A stretch of 64,000 nucleotides of DNA from Heterobilharzia americana (GCA_944470555.2 OX104127.1:133611113-133675112), one strand, 5' to 3'; positions 1-12,957 are shown, counted from the stretch's first letter. Numbers and translations: made by a program. Notes: generated by a model from the letters alone, not told the origin.

Positions 1-110
1 CCTTGGTTGACTTTAATATCATTATTTTTGTGTTCACTTCCAATTTCTGTGTTGTTGCGAAGTAAGGCAACTTGGATCGATACATTTCTGTGCCAGGTAC
101 TTCACTGATC
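1..110 (+). repeat. 3'-end fragment of RTE family B
   Basis: The stretch resembles the 3' tail shared by the other family B copies: a segment reading like 'aaggcaacttggatcgatac' corresponds to 'gtgtggcaacttgaaccgatac' near 6977 and related text near 27597 and 36000. No coding part is visible. It is either a 5'-truncated insertion or the end of a copy that starts left of the window. Confidence 0.4.
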
Positions 111-384
111 TGTTTATTTGTTTGGTAATGATCACAACTACTTGATAGTGAACCTAGTAAGCTTCTACATTTTCTTAAATTCTCTAGATATTAAACGGCC
201 TCGTAAATATTTGGTTACTACTAATGCATAAAAAGTCTATTTAACTTATTTGAACAATATTTGTTCAACAATTGTGATGAATACCACCTTGAAATCAATA
301 AATCCCCACAAACTTCCAAACTGAATTGCGAAACATTCAAACTAGTTTATCGTAAGGTTAAATAACTATGCTAAGAGCCACTAC

Positions 385-568
385 CTGAATTTGTCGATAG
401 ACGTCACCTGATACGATTCCTGATACTTGGACTGGTACCACTCAGTGCCACAGTCAAAAAATTTAACAGTTAGCTCTTTGAGCCTATGCTTACACTGTGA
501 ACCAATGCACTGAGTGGAATAGTTAGTTATTGGACAGTACACAATGTCATTTTCCCTAGTTGTCATCG
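385..568 (-). CDS. candidate further exon of the lectin-sushi gene
   Basis: This is an open minus-strand stretch of about 61 codons with five cysteines (YC, QC, QC, DC and similar contexts). It is bounded by a possible acceptor (TCAGTTAG before 568) and a good donor (TTCAG then GTAGTG at 384). Entered in phase 1, as left by the exon ending at 2275, it stays open, so it can be joined to the sushi gene. It leaves in phase 2, unlike the 1-1 phase of every sushi exon, and no sushi signature is clear. It could be a linker or juxtamembrane exon, or chance. Repeats occupy the DNA between it and the last firm exon. Confidence 0.3.
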
Positions 569-574
569 CTAACT

Positions 575-799
575 GAATTATATCAGTCGAATTTGGAATG
601 TACCTATTAAACTAAGTATTAGGATATCATGATACACTTTACTGGACACAAGATGGTTTGTATTTATGCCAGTGTTTAGATCGGGACTTAATATAGTACA
701 AACAAAGGTAATTGATGGCATTACTCTAGTACTATCCCGTCGTTGATTGGACCGCATTGGTCGGTCTCTATTGACACATGAACTTCTTTGCGAATTCCT
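575..799. other. no gene seen
   Basis: AT-rich sequence between the candidate exon and a hammerhead-type repeat. Nothing else could be supported. Confidence 0.4.
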
Positions 800-841
800 T
801 GATATCGCCTGTATTTTCAGTTTTGATATTAATGATGGATG

Positions 842-907
842 GTGGCCAACAGTGGAATGCAGGACCTGCATTTCGTCCTATCTGGGACTCACCAGCTGAA
901 TATACCT
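842..907 (-). ncRNA. degenerate hammerhead ribozyme arm
   Basis: On the minus strand the order is a CTGGTGA core (canonical CTGANGA), stem II GTCC/GGAC, then GAAA, a short stem III, a C, and stem I sequence ending in ATTCCACTG. The A-to-G change in the first core box should impair cleavage. Confidence 0.6.
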
Positions 908-1205
908 ACTTCCAAGAGTACGATGTTGTTCGCCCAAAGACTGAAACCCTGGGCCGGCGGCTTCAAGAGCCAGAGCGTTATCCACCATTGATCCATTGTT
1001 GATATCGAAATTGAAAAAACAGGTAATATCGAGGAGTCTGTGTTGGAGCCCATATATCAGTAGAGACTGATCAGTTAGGTCCAATCAACAATAGGATAAT
1101 ACGAGTAGTAACATAAACTACACCCGTCACACAAGAAGTGGTCTGGGGTTCAAAGCGATTGGTTTCGAGTTCCAGTCTTAGTGGGAACCACATCCTCACT
1201 GGAAG

Positions 1206-1270
1206 GCAGGTACATTCAGGTGACGAGTCTTAAACTGGGCGAAAGGCGCGCCGTGGATTACACTGTCAGG
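1206..1270 (+). ncRNA. degenerate hammerhead ribozyme arm
   Basis: On the plus strand, GGTACATTCAG is followed by GTGACGA (canonical CTGANGA), a GTCTTAAACTGGGC stem II, CGAAA, GCGCGCC and GGATTACACTG. The order matches the Sm-alpha hammerhead but the first core box and stem II have changed, so it is probably inactive. Confidence 0.5.
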
Positions 1271-1290
1271 CATTACCTGTCATTGGTAAA

Positions 1291-2274
1291 GATAACAAAT
1301 AGCTAAAATTAACCACTGAAACCTTTAATCCTCTGTTGTAATGTATATCCAAATGTTTACATATTGTTTAAGCGACTTAACAAACTTATGTAATAAACAA
1401 TTGATACGTTAATAGACCATCTTAGTACAAATTCATAGTATTCCTGTCATATGACTGTTTATTTGTCTGCATACTGATGAATACATAGAAAATTAACTGT
1501 AAAAACAGCATTTGTAGACGTTTTTACTCAAAGACACAAGTATTGTCAGTAGGTATTTAGTTGATAAAATAAATTGGTACTGGGAAGAGGTACCATGTAA
1601 TCTCCACTCCAGTGCTTCGGTTGATAACCACTGCCTGTCTGCTGGAAACACTGTTTACATTGTGCGACAACATCGACTATGAACTAAAAACGTGATTCAC
1701 TGCCAGCAATGAGATAAGGTGTCTGATTGTGATTCAGTATTCTACGAGCTTCGGTATTCTTTCGTGGACGTATCGTCACGAAGCATGGTGAAATTGTCAG
1801 CAACAACTTCACTTTTTTATGAAGTCAGTTCTGAGATTGCCACCACAACAAAATACCAAAGCTCAGAGAACACTGAACCACCATCATCCTCATCTTAAGC
1901 TACAAATCTTTTCCATCATTTCAAGAAAAGTAGTCTAACTAATATCTGGTTTCATGTCCTATAGATTCAAGAATTTGTTTGCTTACTTTCGAAAGCTATT
2001 CATAGATTCGGTTGATAGAAGATCCAATCAATAAGGGTGAGTAGAACTATGAGTAGCTGTTAACACTTTTAGAGTACCATTTTCAAAAACTGACCATGTA
2101 AACCAGCATCATAACTAAACAAGGAAACTAAATGAATATCCTAGTTCTCTTGTCTTGGTAAAAATACATGTGATAATCTTTGCTTGCACATCAATGATGA
2201 TTCAATACATAAGAAACCCACTATATAAGTAGAAAATTTTTAAACATCTGACAAAAATAGAGATGTTTGATTAC
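1291..2274. other. AT-rich sequence, no gene seen
   Basis: Only short open frames without homology signs. If the exon at 385-568 is real, this is intron. Confidence 0.4.
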
Positions 2275-2520
2275 CGATACAACCAATCAACTGTGGTGTC
2301 CACCGGCCATAATCACCACAGGTGATATTCAATTCTGAATTTTGATTGATACTTTCATATCCATTTTTACAAAAGTATCGAATCACTGTTCCACGAGGAT
2401 ATGGAACTCCAGCATGCTTTGTCAAGTTCACCACATTCAAGTTGCTTCTTATAACAATGAAATATGGCTCCATATGCGAATCTGGTTGTATTACAGCTTC
2501 TTCATATAAACAAGTTGCCT
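2275..2520 (-). CDS. lectin-sushi protein, fourth sushi (CCP) exon
   Basis: This exon encodes one complete sushi module of about 82 residues. The four cysteines fall in ATC, YFCKNGYES, ITCGDYGRW and GCIG, with the typical aromatic/Gly after Cys2 and Trp before Cys4. The acceptor is a T-rich tract ending TTTTAG before 2520. The donor is ATCG then GTAATC at 2274. Both ends are phase 1. Sushi modules bind proteins, often of the complement system; here that is inference from the family only. It is the most downstream firmly supported exon of a gene that starts at 26449. No stop codon for the gene was identified, so the C-terminus lies in unassigned exons to the left. Confidence 0.85.
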
Positions 2521-2685
2521 CTAAAAAAAATCAAAAGTGTAAGTTATTTTTTAAAACCAAATCAACCAGCTCTACATTACAAAACAACATGGTGGATACA
2601 ATCCACCTGCATCTGAAACAACTGGTACGAATTTTCGTGACTCTATCGGTGTATTACATACCAGTTACTGATAAATACATACTGG

Positions 2686-2800
2686 GTGATGATTGAAGGT
2701 GAAATGAAAATTTGCACCGCGGCCGGACCTCGTTGCTCAGTTGGTAGAGCATCGGGTCGTAAACCCGGTTGTCACTGGTTCGAGTCCTCTATACATTTAT
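2686..2800 (+). repeat. tRNA-like core repeat, 3' arm lost
   Basis: The left arm reads CTGGGTGATGATTGAAGG and is followed by a tRNA-like core. The core has an A-box (GCTCAGTTGG), a CGGG/CCCG anticodon-type stem and a B-box (GGTTCGAGTCC). The full copies at 13.5 and 41.3 kb end in the inverted left-arm sequence; here that arm is missing after about 2795. It is a SINE-like repeat, not a functional tRNA. Confidence 0.7.
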
Positions 2801-4433
2801 CACAGTTTGAGAAATAAATAGATTGATGAAGCATGAATTAGGGGTAAGCTCATACAAAAAAATCAATTATCATTTTCAGTGGGTAAATAACACCGAGAGA
2901 TTTTCTTTCAAACTATATAGAAACGATTAATATAGAAGTAAAACTTGGGCACTGTGAGTACAAAGAAACTGCATATCTTAGGCAGATGTTAGTTTTGTGC
3001 AGTAAGACAGACAGACAGATAGACGAAATCAAAATAGGACCTGGCATTACTGCATAACAGTCTAAGCTGCTATACCTCACGTCAGCATATGCACTAATGC
3101 ACTAAGATGAGAAATAAAGAAGAAAGCAGTCGAAAGTGGTGGAAATTCATCAAAAGAGAGCAAGTAAGAATGAGAAAATACTGAAATTTAGTGTAAAGAT
3201 TTAGAAGAAAATAACGAGTGGATACATCTTTACAATTAAGATAGATCCTAAGCCGTTTTATCTAGAGCCCGCAACCACTTGTTTTGATTATCACGTGGAC
3301 CCAAACTAAGTAGTCTACATTTTCCTACAAACCTCAGACCAACAGTCGAACACATTAGGAACTGATGTAATGTTTTATTCTGACCGCCCCTAACATTTCC
3401 TCAGTTAATATTGCATGACAAAGTAGGTAACACCTAGGCATGCGTAACACATCCCAGCCACCTCACTCGACAAAGGTTCAAAACCCCACTAACTGACTTT
3501 CCTCTTCAAATTCCACTTCTGGCATCTGGGTTACTCACGTGGCAGCGCTATGATATAACCTGTGCTACGGAGGCAACGGTGGTCAGAAACATGGAACCTT
3601 TTCATGTCCTCTACCTTTAATGACCATGTAGGAGATCAGAGCGAATTGCAGCTGACTACACTTGACCCCTAATAGACAAAGGGATATCACGGCAGTCATA
3701 AATGGTGTAAGTTGGTGAAAGGCAACCTAGACTTTTGCATCTGTGAAGAAATTTCGTCGGTCATTAGCCCACTAAGGGTGATCTGACTTCACACGTAAGT
3801 GATCAACGATCGGAACCACTTTAATACCAACTGTTAGACAATGCACTACTGAAGACTAATCCTGGAGCAACAATTCGTATCTGGGTAGCGATGAACCCGT
3901 TTCAAACATTCTTCAATATCCACTCAGGATCTACATCTTGTCAGCATCTCCACTTGCAATTTGAGCTGATGAACTTGTGTGCGAGGTTCTACGTTGTTTT
4001 TGTCGGTCATCTGTTTACTCTAGAACTTCCAACGACTCTTCTGTGATGATAAGATAAATCCAAGTGAAGACAGACGACTAGAGGCAGACCTCCATGAGTA
4101 CGTTTATGATTATGTTTAAAAAGAATGAAGAGAGTGGATATCCTAAATGGACATCGCTTGATGCATACAACTCACCATAAGCTGTTACATGCACACGGGT
4201 GTTTGAGTACAGAGCCATTAACTGTACTTACTGGACACGCCTTTCAATAAGAGACACTACCATGAGACTTCTCTATAGATGAAATCGAATGCCATCTTCA
4301 GGCCGAGTAATGCAGGTGTTGTCAGGTATCGGTAAGTGTGATTGTTTCAGAACCTGTCGGAGAGTGAATATGTGGTAGATGGACCCACAAATAAGCATGA
4401 AACCTTCCTGGTTTTCTCAGGTTTAGAAGTAGT
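2801..4433. other. intron or repeat-rich DNA, no gene seen
   Basis: No frame longer than about 60 codons has plausible composition. A B-box-like sequence (AGGTTCAAAACCCC near 3474) suggests one more decayed tRNA-derived repeat. If the lectin-sushi gene continues left, this lies between genes or in its flank, not in a firm exon. Confidence 0.4.
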
Positions 4434-4670
4434 ATTCATCATGGACTGACATCAGTTGGGGAACCATTGAAAATCTGGGAGCACTGGACAGCTGTTTTGT
4501 CCTAGTATGGGACTCCTCAGCAGTACGCACCCACGACCCGGCTAGGGGTAGAACTCAGGACCTCCAGGTCTCACAGCGAACACGTCAACCATTCAGCCAC
4601 TGGGCCGGTTTCTAGTGGTTCGCAATTTCCAACTTCTGTCAATTCACGACATGTCAGTCCATGATGAATA
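4434..4670. repeat. palindromic hammerhead/tRNA-like repeat, second family
   Basis: The ends are inverted copies of CATCATGGACTGACATCAG and CATGTCAGTCCATGATGAA. Inside, the minus strand shows CTGAGGA, GTCC, loop, GGAC, then AAAA (expected GAAA) and a palindromic ACAGCTGT stem III, followed by CCAGTGCTCCCAG. A minus-strand B-box-like stretch lies near 4540-4575. Related copies are at 23660-23887 and 48321-48425. The changed GAAA box predicts poor activity. Confidence 0.55.
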
Positions 4671-6094
4671 CTACTTCTAAATTAAAAATCCCCATTCATC
4701 TCAAAAATATATTTCTCAGGTTTGTTGTTCATGAGCCTCACTCAGACGTCGCATAATCATAAAATCGTGAATGTTAAACAGCGTATTCGTCACGCCGGTT
4801 CCCCGTGGTTGTTACAACAGGACTTCTCACCTTTCTTCAAGAATGGTGCAACCAATGATTGAAGCTAACAAGAGGAAATCATACGTGACTGCCATACAAT
4901 AGTTAGCAGTTCAATAAACTTGATTTTAATTCTCTATGAATGTCCTTAAAACACCCCCGGAACTAGTCCATCTGGCTATGCTCCCCTCCGTCGTTTCGGG
5001 TTACCTATAGCTTTCTCAACTTATGTAAGTGTTCGGGGTCTTATCTCGACTTTCTATTCAGGATTCACGTGGATATCTGGCAACGGAATAATTACCCATC
5101 GCCAGTTGTCCTGTTTTTCAAAGTGTTTATCTCACCGTCCCAGTTTTATCTCTTGCGAGTGGATTGCAGGCCCATCCTACTCCAATACTATCTCACTAAC
5201 CACTGAGCTTTTCGTCCTAGTTTGGCTGATAAACCAAAATAATTATTTTTTTTTTTGACTACCATCGTGGCCCTTTCCATCTCTTCAGCTCTGGCTCCCC
5301 ACCACTGTTCACTGTCATTGTGTAGACTTCTTGTCAGTTACTCCCATTCCCCGTTGTGGATCTGTTATTTTAGAAGAAGCTGGTATGGTCACCTGACCCT
5401 TTATAACCACTGTCTGAGGGTCAGCTACAGTCCTCAACACTGCCTTTGCGGTACACTAAGTACAGATTCAGGCTTCTTCTTGACGAGGGATGTCATTCTG
5501 TTTCGATAACCTTTTAAATAGTTTCTCATAGGAAGCAACCAACGTGTAATTGCGATCCAAATACATGTTCCACAAGGAGCGTCAAGTTCCTGCTGGTAAC
5601 TGATAGGAGTGTGGTTTCTGTGTCCACCGCTGAGCTGAAGTCATTAGACGCCTTATCATGGCTCTACTATAGTGATTTAATGCAATATCCACTCACCAGG
5701 CAAAGGATGAGTGTTTACTGCAACTGAGGGAGGTTTGTCCAAAATCGAATTAGATGACATGCTTTTCCGTATGCTCAATTAAAAAGTATTGTTTTGGTTG
5801 CTATATAATTATTATGAGAACAAAGGAGTAGTCAGAATATGAAGTAGCATTAAGCCATCGAGTTGGGGACTACTGCTTCAAACTGCACATGTAAATATAA
5901 GCTTCATGTTTTTGGTGATTCACATAGATAAAATTACTAGCCAAATAAACCTGATATGAATCAAAATGGATCCCACCTGTACATTCACACAAGATTTTGT
6001 TTCAAAAGTTAAATATCTGGTTTTTTCTTTGATCATTAAGTATTGAACGTTTGAGTTTTGTACTACCTGCATCAGATTTGGCATAAATGAAAAG
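4671..6094. other. no gene recognised
   Basis: A plus-strand open stretch at 5255-5509 is Cys/Ser/Leu-rich with no recognisable domain, and its surroundings are more GC-rich than the introns. It may be a decayed mobile element, but no family could be named. Confidence 0.3.
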
Positions 6095-7035
6095 TCTGCT
6101 GAAGCTCTTGAGCAGAAATCTAAGTATGCTTCGCACCCGTCATATGTAAGACGATGCTTCAGGACTGGTCTATAACCACTCTAAGTCTAAAGGTAGAGAG
6201 TGAAGTGGTGGAATGCTTTGACGGCTCCACTTGCTTTGGGGAGTTAAATCAGCCCAAATGGTTTAGTTGTTGATGAAATCTCAGGTCCGATGCAAAAGGA
6301 TTGTTTAGCGCTTGCCAAAGTATATCATCTGTGATGCTGGTGAGATGTCCGACTACCTGCTGAAGAACGAGTTGACTCCTATGTGGTTTGGTCTGTCCTA
6401 CTATACGGCTGTGAGACAGAGCCATCGAAAGTGGAAGACATGAACAGATTGCAGGTTTTAGACCACAAGCGTCTTCATAGAAATGCTTGGTTTTGATGGA
6501 GACACCGTATGAATAATACGAAGGTTAAGTGAAGAGCATTAGACAAGGAAGGCAAATCAATCGATGAGGTTATGAAACTTCACCGACTGAGGTGGTGAAG
6601 ACGAGTGTTTCACAGGCCAAGCCCATCTCTTACTTGGAATCGCAAAGTTAAGTTGGGTTGGAAGAGGTTTAAGAGTGACCAGACCAACGTATGTCACCAG
6701 TTCATGAAGTCTTTGAATTTCAGTCTAAGCCACATAGAGCGATGCAGACTGCCAGACTGGGATCCTTAAGATAATGAGAACCAATGGTTTTATAACTTAG
6801 GTAACATGTTTGAAAATTAGTCCCAATGGCTCTGATGTATTCACTCTCTGACAACTTTGAAAGTTAGAATATGTGAACTTATTTACGTTCTTTGATCGTT
6901 TCTTCTACATTACACTTTTGCCTAGTTTAATACCACTATGTTTGTTTACTTGTTTTTTTTTACACTTCAGTGAAGTGTGGCAACTTGAACCGATACACTC
7001 TGCAAGGTTATGGTTGATTTATTTGTCTGTCTGTA
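6095..7035 (+). mobile_element. RTE family B retrotransposon, degraded 3' part
   Basis: Broken frames encode the C-terminal part of an RTE-type ORF. Its segments align by eye with those at 35140-36020: a stretch like CEMSDYLLKNEL, then a Tyr-Gly-Cys-Glu-type motif, then a segment beginning VEDMNRLQVLDHK. Stops and frameshifts are frequent. The 3' UTR-like end (tgaagtgtggcaacttgaac near 6970) is the same as in the other copies. No promoter or endonuclease part is present, so it is a 5'-truncated dead copy. Confidence 0.7.
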
Positions 7036-9138
7036 TATGCATTAATTTATTTACTGTAACAGCAGATGCTAATTATTCTTATGAAATCGATTTACCAACT
7101 GAACACTTGATTCTTTATAAGACATTCTATTAGTTCTTTGAATCGGTTAATAGGAAAATTGTACTGCTTCTGTATTCAGAACTGAATAAACTCAATGTGA
7201 TAATGTAATGGTTCAGTTTTCATAACCTTGACCTAACTTCTTGATAAAATAATTACTCTAAACATTTACCTCTTACGATAAGTCGATGAATGCATGCATA
7301 GTCAAGATGTGTTAACCAATCGTATCATTTGAAATTAGTGCTACTAAAACTTCAAGGGTACTGATAAATGTAGTGATAGGTAGTAATTTTATCCTAAATA
7401 TTACCGGAAATATGAAACCATTTACTACGTGAGTGTTTGTGTCAAATTTATTTTGAGTGAAGTTATAGTTATAGGTAGATTTGAGTAATTCGTCCCAGGC
7501 ATCATTTACAGAGAGAAATTACCAAACGGTCAGCTAGCCTATATCATCAACAAGTTCAGAATTGGTGCCAACTAAGGTTCTAAATAATCTGAGACAGACC
7601 GATGTACAAGAATTTAAGCCATACTTAAAATGTATGAACTGCTAGCAGTGTCTCATAAATTGTCAAAGAATTTTTACTTCTGAGTATCACCAAGAGTAAT
7701 TAGATGTTCGACAACAATTTCAGGTAGAATAGACATTAATTAACACTTAGTTGTAGATATTTGCAAGACGTAACTAGTCAAGATACCTTACCATTGGGAT
7801 TCTACTACATAAGTGTGACAGAGAAAAAGTACGGTATCTTTTTTATGATTAAGCATCACTTTGTTGGTCTGCATTTTTATTACTGAAGATAAGCGACTTT
7901 ATTATTAGTCATAGCTATCAAATGGGATGAAAACTAACACTATTTTTCATATTGTGAACGTAAATCTGTGAAAGGAAGCATAAAAATGTCGAATTTCTAG
8001 GATAACATAGATTTATCCGGCATTACATAATTACAATTTTATTTTCATTTTCCTACTTTGTCATACATTCATCCTGTATTACATAATTACATTTAGTTTC
8101 ATAAGCCCCTGTCTATTTTCTCACTCTAAACTCAAATGTGTACTAATTAACTTCCTTTATTTGTTCAATATATTTTGCCCCTAATTCTGGAACGTTCGGC
8201 CCACTGTAACATATATTCGCAAACGTACAGCTTAGTAAATGACTTGGTCGAAAAGAAAGAACTTTTCTTCCCTGAAACCATATCTTGTCTTTTCCTATAG
8301 TATAGTTACCAAGTATAACTATAGTAGTTTTGTGTAAAATTATAAAATTGCCTTCCTTTCAGAGATTATCTATTTTTTCAATATTTCATTATCAGATTAA
8401 CTAACCATCTCTGCATACTATAACGGAGGTTTCTTTTAGTCAGAAGAAAGTACAACTCGAAGTCTTTTCAAGTCAACACAAAAATCAGGCTAATGGTTAT
8501 GCTGAGATCAGTTGGAAGTGTTTTTCGAACCCTCAAGTCCCCTAAGGAAGGGGGAAGGGGGCAGTAAACAATAATTTTACCAGCAGATACCGGATATTAG
8601 GACGAAGTTTGCAAGATACCAATCAATTTTAATCAAAAAGAAACTACAAGTTGACTGAAGTTGGTTACAAGCAACACTGCTGAACCACATTTTTTGTATC
8701 TGTGCAAAGCAGTACAATCCGCATAAGAAATTTTGTTCGAATTGAGCTATTCGAATTCATAACAAAAACCAAATCTATAAATTTATTTTAAATGAGCTAA
8801 AGGAAAATTTTGTACAAAGCAATGTTAACCTGATCGAAAGTCATGTCTTTGATATGTGTATTTAATAAGGTGGCTTTTAGTAAAGCCGCTAAAAGTATAT
8901 AGTCTGTGGATTTCATCCACCGTAAATTGTAAACAGTCTTTCTGTATTTTCGTTTTCTAAGAAGTCATTTGTTACATAGGTCTTTTCAACTTGAAATAAA
9001 CTGGTTTTTAAAAATTACAGTCGAATTGGTAATAACTGCGGATAAAGGCATCTGCATAATATTGTTATGTTGAAGTATATATAAGTTCCACATTAAACTG
9101 TAAATAGTAATGTTAATAATAAAATGTTTATGTCTTAC
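7036..9138. other. intron of the lectin-sushi gene, nothing else seen
   Basis: AT-rich sequence between the exons ending at 9139 and starting at 2520. No further exon with sushi cysteines and phase 1-1 borders was found here. Confidence 0.5.
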
Positions 9139-9420
9139 CTTCACATGCTTGTGGCAAGGGTAGAAGTGTGCCAGAATAACCGCGATATTCTCCCACTGTT
9201 TCTGAACCAGATACTAATTCACAAGATACAGATTTTTCTGCTGTACGATCATTGAATAAATATCCAGGATTACATCTGATAGAAATAACATTTCCATAGG
9301 AACAAAACTGATTAACTTGATGGGAACCAAATACTTGTTCTGTGATACGATTATGTGCACTGACCAACTTTGCATATTTAGGTATCATATTTTCCAGTTG
9401 TGTTTGATTACAACGTACAG
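9139..9420 (-). CDS. lectin-sushi protein, third sushi (CCP) exon
   Basis: This exon encodes one sushi module of about 94 residues. Its cysteines are in VRCNQ, SIRCNPGY, VSCELVSG and QACE. NPGY after Cys2 is a common sushi feature. The usual Trp near Cys4 is replaced by a Gly/Tyr-rich segment (GEYRGYSG). The acceptor CCATAG precedes 9420 and the donor GAAG/GTAAGA falls at 9138. Both borders are phase 1, so the module is an exact shuffling unit. It shares strand and phase with the exons at 14770-15006 and 2275-2520. Confidence 0.85.
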
Positions 9421-10179
9421 CTATGGAGTAAAAATAGAGGATTTGTTTTGAATTTCTGTTTTCATCGGTTTATTAATACTGCCAAAAAAACAGTCAGCAA
9501 AGGTATTGGGTGTAAACATTTGTCAAATATTATAACCATAAGTGATTGAATGTCTGCAGTATATATTGAAACATAAATTACATACATTTCATGCAAGCAT
9601 TTTGACTCAAGGTGTCAAGAAAGTATTTCAAAGGAATAATTTAATCCAAATATTGTAACAATGATGAGTTGTATCATAAGTTAACTAAGTTAGAAACTGG
9701 CTACAGAATTGATTTCAAGACTTCCTTTACTATGTTCTACAGATATGGTCAAAGATGAATACCTAGATTTATCAAAACCTTTACCATCCATAAATTCAAA
9801 CCCTCTTCATGCACCAGGAAGTAACTTGTGCTTACAGTAAACCTACCCTGGTAGTATGGATTTCAACTCTTCATGTTATTGATGGTGTGAATCTGACTTT
9901 TTTTTGTTAAATTTTGCTCTGTTCCTGTTGTCCTCTATATTTACATTTCAGTTAGCTAAATTGACCTATCTGAGTTTTGATATAAATTATTTGACAAATT
10001 GATGTGTGATCATATCGTTCGAAATGTATGCTGCTAACACGTCAGGTGATCTTATAAAGGTGACTAATTGTTTCAAACCTTTTAAATACATTTGTACAAA
10101 AGGCATCTAGGTTCTTATTCAGTAAAGCAATATGTTCTCCTTTGATACAATTCTAGCTTTCTGCTAAATCTATGCTGTG
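9421..10179. other. intron, nothing else seen
   Basis: AT-rich sequence between a sushi exon and the RTE insertion. No motif could be supported. Confidence 0.5.
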
Positions 10180-12925
10180 AACAATGTTTGAACCTAGCAA
10201 GGCTACCCAGATTGCAAAAGAGATGAGAAGGTATAGCATAGAAGTGCTAGGCTACGAATCTGCAAGGAATCTACAGATGGAATGGGGGTGGACTCTCCAA
10301 ACTGTCAACTGGAGAGTCAATAACCTACTCCAACATTGTCACCAACACGACAACCACAGACACACTGAGTTTTCGAGTGGCTGTCATGATGTCCCCAACA
10401 GCATCAAACGCTCTCATGCAGTGGGAACCAATCTCCTCCTCCAGGATCATGACAGAAAGATCCAACTCAAAAGGAAGGAAAGTAACAAGCATACAATGCC
10501 ACGCTACGCTACGCACCTACAAATAGTGCAGACCACGAGAAGAAGGAAGAATTCTATAGACAACTGCAATCAGCACTCGACAACACCTCACCCCGGTTGA
10601 CGACATCAAAATTCTAATGCCTGATATGTTTCAATGCCAAACTGCGAGCAGACAACACAGGAAAAGAACTCATCATGGGTCGAGAGGCACTCGGTGAAGT
10701 GAAAGAGAATGGAGAACTGTTTGCAGATTTCTCCACATTCAAAGATTTGGTGATTGGAGGCACAGTGTACAAATACAAGCATATTCACAAAGCGATATGT
10801 ATTTCACCAGACATCACGACACACCAAAAATCATATCGACTTCATCTCAATCTCAAGAAGGTGTAGACGCAGCCAGCCTACTGGACTCAAGAACAAGAAG
10901 AAGAAGAGCACATGTAGGTTCACACCACTCACTATCCAGTGCAAGAAACCTACCTTCAAAATCAAGTTGAAAGCATTCACAGAACCTGGTGGTAGACAAC
11001 AGTTCAAGTTCAACACCCATAATCTGAACTAAAGTACAAAACTACAATGAACATCTTCACGTCAGCCAGTCATCATGACAAAATGGGAGACATTAGGCAA
11101 CAGCTCAGAGGAAACCTGAGTGGAACAACACTGGAACCCTGTGAAAGAGACGTGCAAGGAAACCTGCATAACCGTATTAGGAAGGAAGAAGAAACAGGAC
11201 AACGAATGCATCTCCACGGATCTCCACATAAAAGCTGATAGAGGGGGGAGAGAGAAATGACAAAGTAGAAGATGAACCAGTTCAGTCCAGTGTGGTGCAG
11301 GGCAGTGCAGTGCAGGGATGAACAAAGAAAAGAGGAACTGAATACAACCCATAAAACACTACACTAAACAAAGAAGTGAAGAAGAGTGCGCGCTAAGACA
11401 AAACACACTTCTATGACACACTGGCAACTGAAGCAGAACAGGCTGCAGGTAGGAGAGATATAGACCTGACAACATTATATCAAACAACCAGGTTACTATC
11501 TGGGAGGGAAGAGATCAACACAGACAACACCAATAAGACATAGTGAACAAAATGTAGTTACCAAAGAGGAGAAACAATGGGCCGACCACTTCGAAAGACT
11601 CTTGAATCGACCACTACCACCTGAAACTCGTTCAGAAATACCACCGGCAGTCACAGAATTGCCAGTGTACACAAACCATCCGACAAAAGCGGAAGTCCTG
11701 AACGCCATAAAGCTGCTGTAAGTAGGAAAGCAGAAGGACCAGATGGAAGCCAAAAGCACTGGAAACAGACGAAGAGGCAACAGGGGACATGCTCACACCA
11801 CTGCTGCAGAAAATTTGCAAGGAAGGAAGGAAAGGTACCTATCGATTGCAAGAAGGGCTACCTCATCAAACTTCCAAAGAAGGGAGATTTAAGTCTTTGT
11901 AAGAAGTGACGTGGAATCATGCTGCTGTCTGTGTCCACCCCGAGCAAAAAATTAAGCCGCATCATCCTGGAGAAACTAAAAGATACGCCAGATTCAAAAA
12001 TACGACCGGAACACGCTAGATTCAGGAAGTAAATATCATGTTGTGATCAAATTGCAACACTACGCTACGCATCATCATAGAAAAGCGTAGAATGGCAGTC
12101 AACTCACTACCTCAACTTCATCGATTTTGGAAAGGCCTTCGGCAGCGTCGACCGAGAAGTAATTTGGAAATTGCTTGAACCCTACAGGATACCGCAAACT
12201 TTTATCAGCAACAACAATAATACTAAGAAGCACCAATCACCATCAACGAGAGAAACCTAAAGGAAGTAGCCTTTTTTACCTACCTACCTACCTACCTAGG
12301 CAGCATCGTCTCAACCACAGGCGGCGGCACAGGTGAGGACGTGAAAGATAGGATCGGAAAAGCAAGATAGGCCTTCATTAATCTGAAACCAGCATGAAGA
12401 TCAACTGCATTCAGCATAAAGCGTGAAAAAGATCTGGATTTTCAACACCAACGTCAAGTAACTGCTTCTGTATAGTTCAAAAACTTGGCCCGTCACGAAA
12501 AGCATTTTCAACAAACTACAGACACTCATCAACATCTGCCACCTACGCTCACTCGATACTCAAGACCAGATGGTCAGATTAATAGGAATAAGTAACAAGG
12601 AACTCTGGCCTGACAAGAAACCAACCAAGAACCCATCACCCAACAAATATGCAGAAGAAAGTGATGGGTTGGGCATACAGTGGAAAGAACATTTGTAGAC
12701 ATCACGCGTCAGGCCGGGCTCTCGAGTGGAACACAAAGGGGAAACGACGAGTTAGGTCTCAGAGGCTGACATTGAGGAGATCATGGGAGGAAGAAATGAG
12801 AGCTTCTGGGCAGTCGTGGAGACGGGTTGGAAAGACTGCAGAGAAGAGAGTGAAATGGAGACGTGCTACTGAATCCCTATGTTCCACTAGGAACCCAAGG
12901 GACAAATAATAATAATAAATATATA
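10180..12925 (+). mobile_element. RTE family A retrotransposon, near full length but decayed
   Basis: Fragments of one RTE-type polyprotein run in order. The endonuclease part starts with TQIAKEMRRYSIEVLG (10208 on) and includes ENGELFADFSTFKDLVIGGT (about 10710-10760). A reverse transcriptase remnant follows (NFIDFGKAF and DREVIWKLL, about 12115-12180). Next come the GSIVSTTGG block (about 12300) and a Trp/Arg-rich C-terminus ending at 12909. Frames break many times, so it is a pseudogene. The 3' end has an (AAT)n tail at 12904-12918, as expected for RTE elements. It sits in an intron of the lectin-sushi gene, opposite to the gene's strand. Confidence 0.8.
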
Positions 12926-12957
12926 CTACACTAAATAATGGGGTTATAATAATAATG

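Larger units (their letters stand above)
800..1290. repeat. Sm-alpha-like unit with two opposed hammerhead arms
   Basis: A minus-strand hammerhead-like arm (842-907) is followed by a tail-like segment (about 1015-1095) that also occurs near 19835 and 42680, then a B-box-like stretch (GGTTTCGAGTTCC, about 1161), then a plus-strand hammerhead-like arm (1206-1270). The same order of opposed arms around a tRNA-like middle is seen at 19.5-19.9 kb. Schistosome Sm-alpha repeats are known to carry hammerheads and to be SINE-like. Both cores here carry mutations, so this copy is old. Confidence 0.6.

Noticed and set aside
2728..2790. Functional tRNA genes at the tRNA-like cores (also 13605-13680 and 41355-41440)
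   Set aside because: Acceptor or anticodon stems are broken, B-boxes vary, and all are embedded in repeated flanks, so they are SINE-like repeats.
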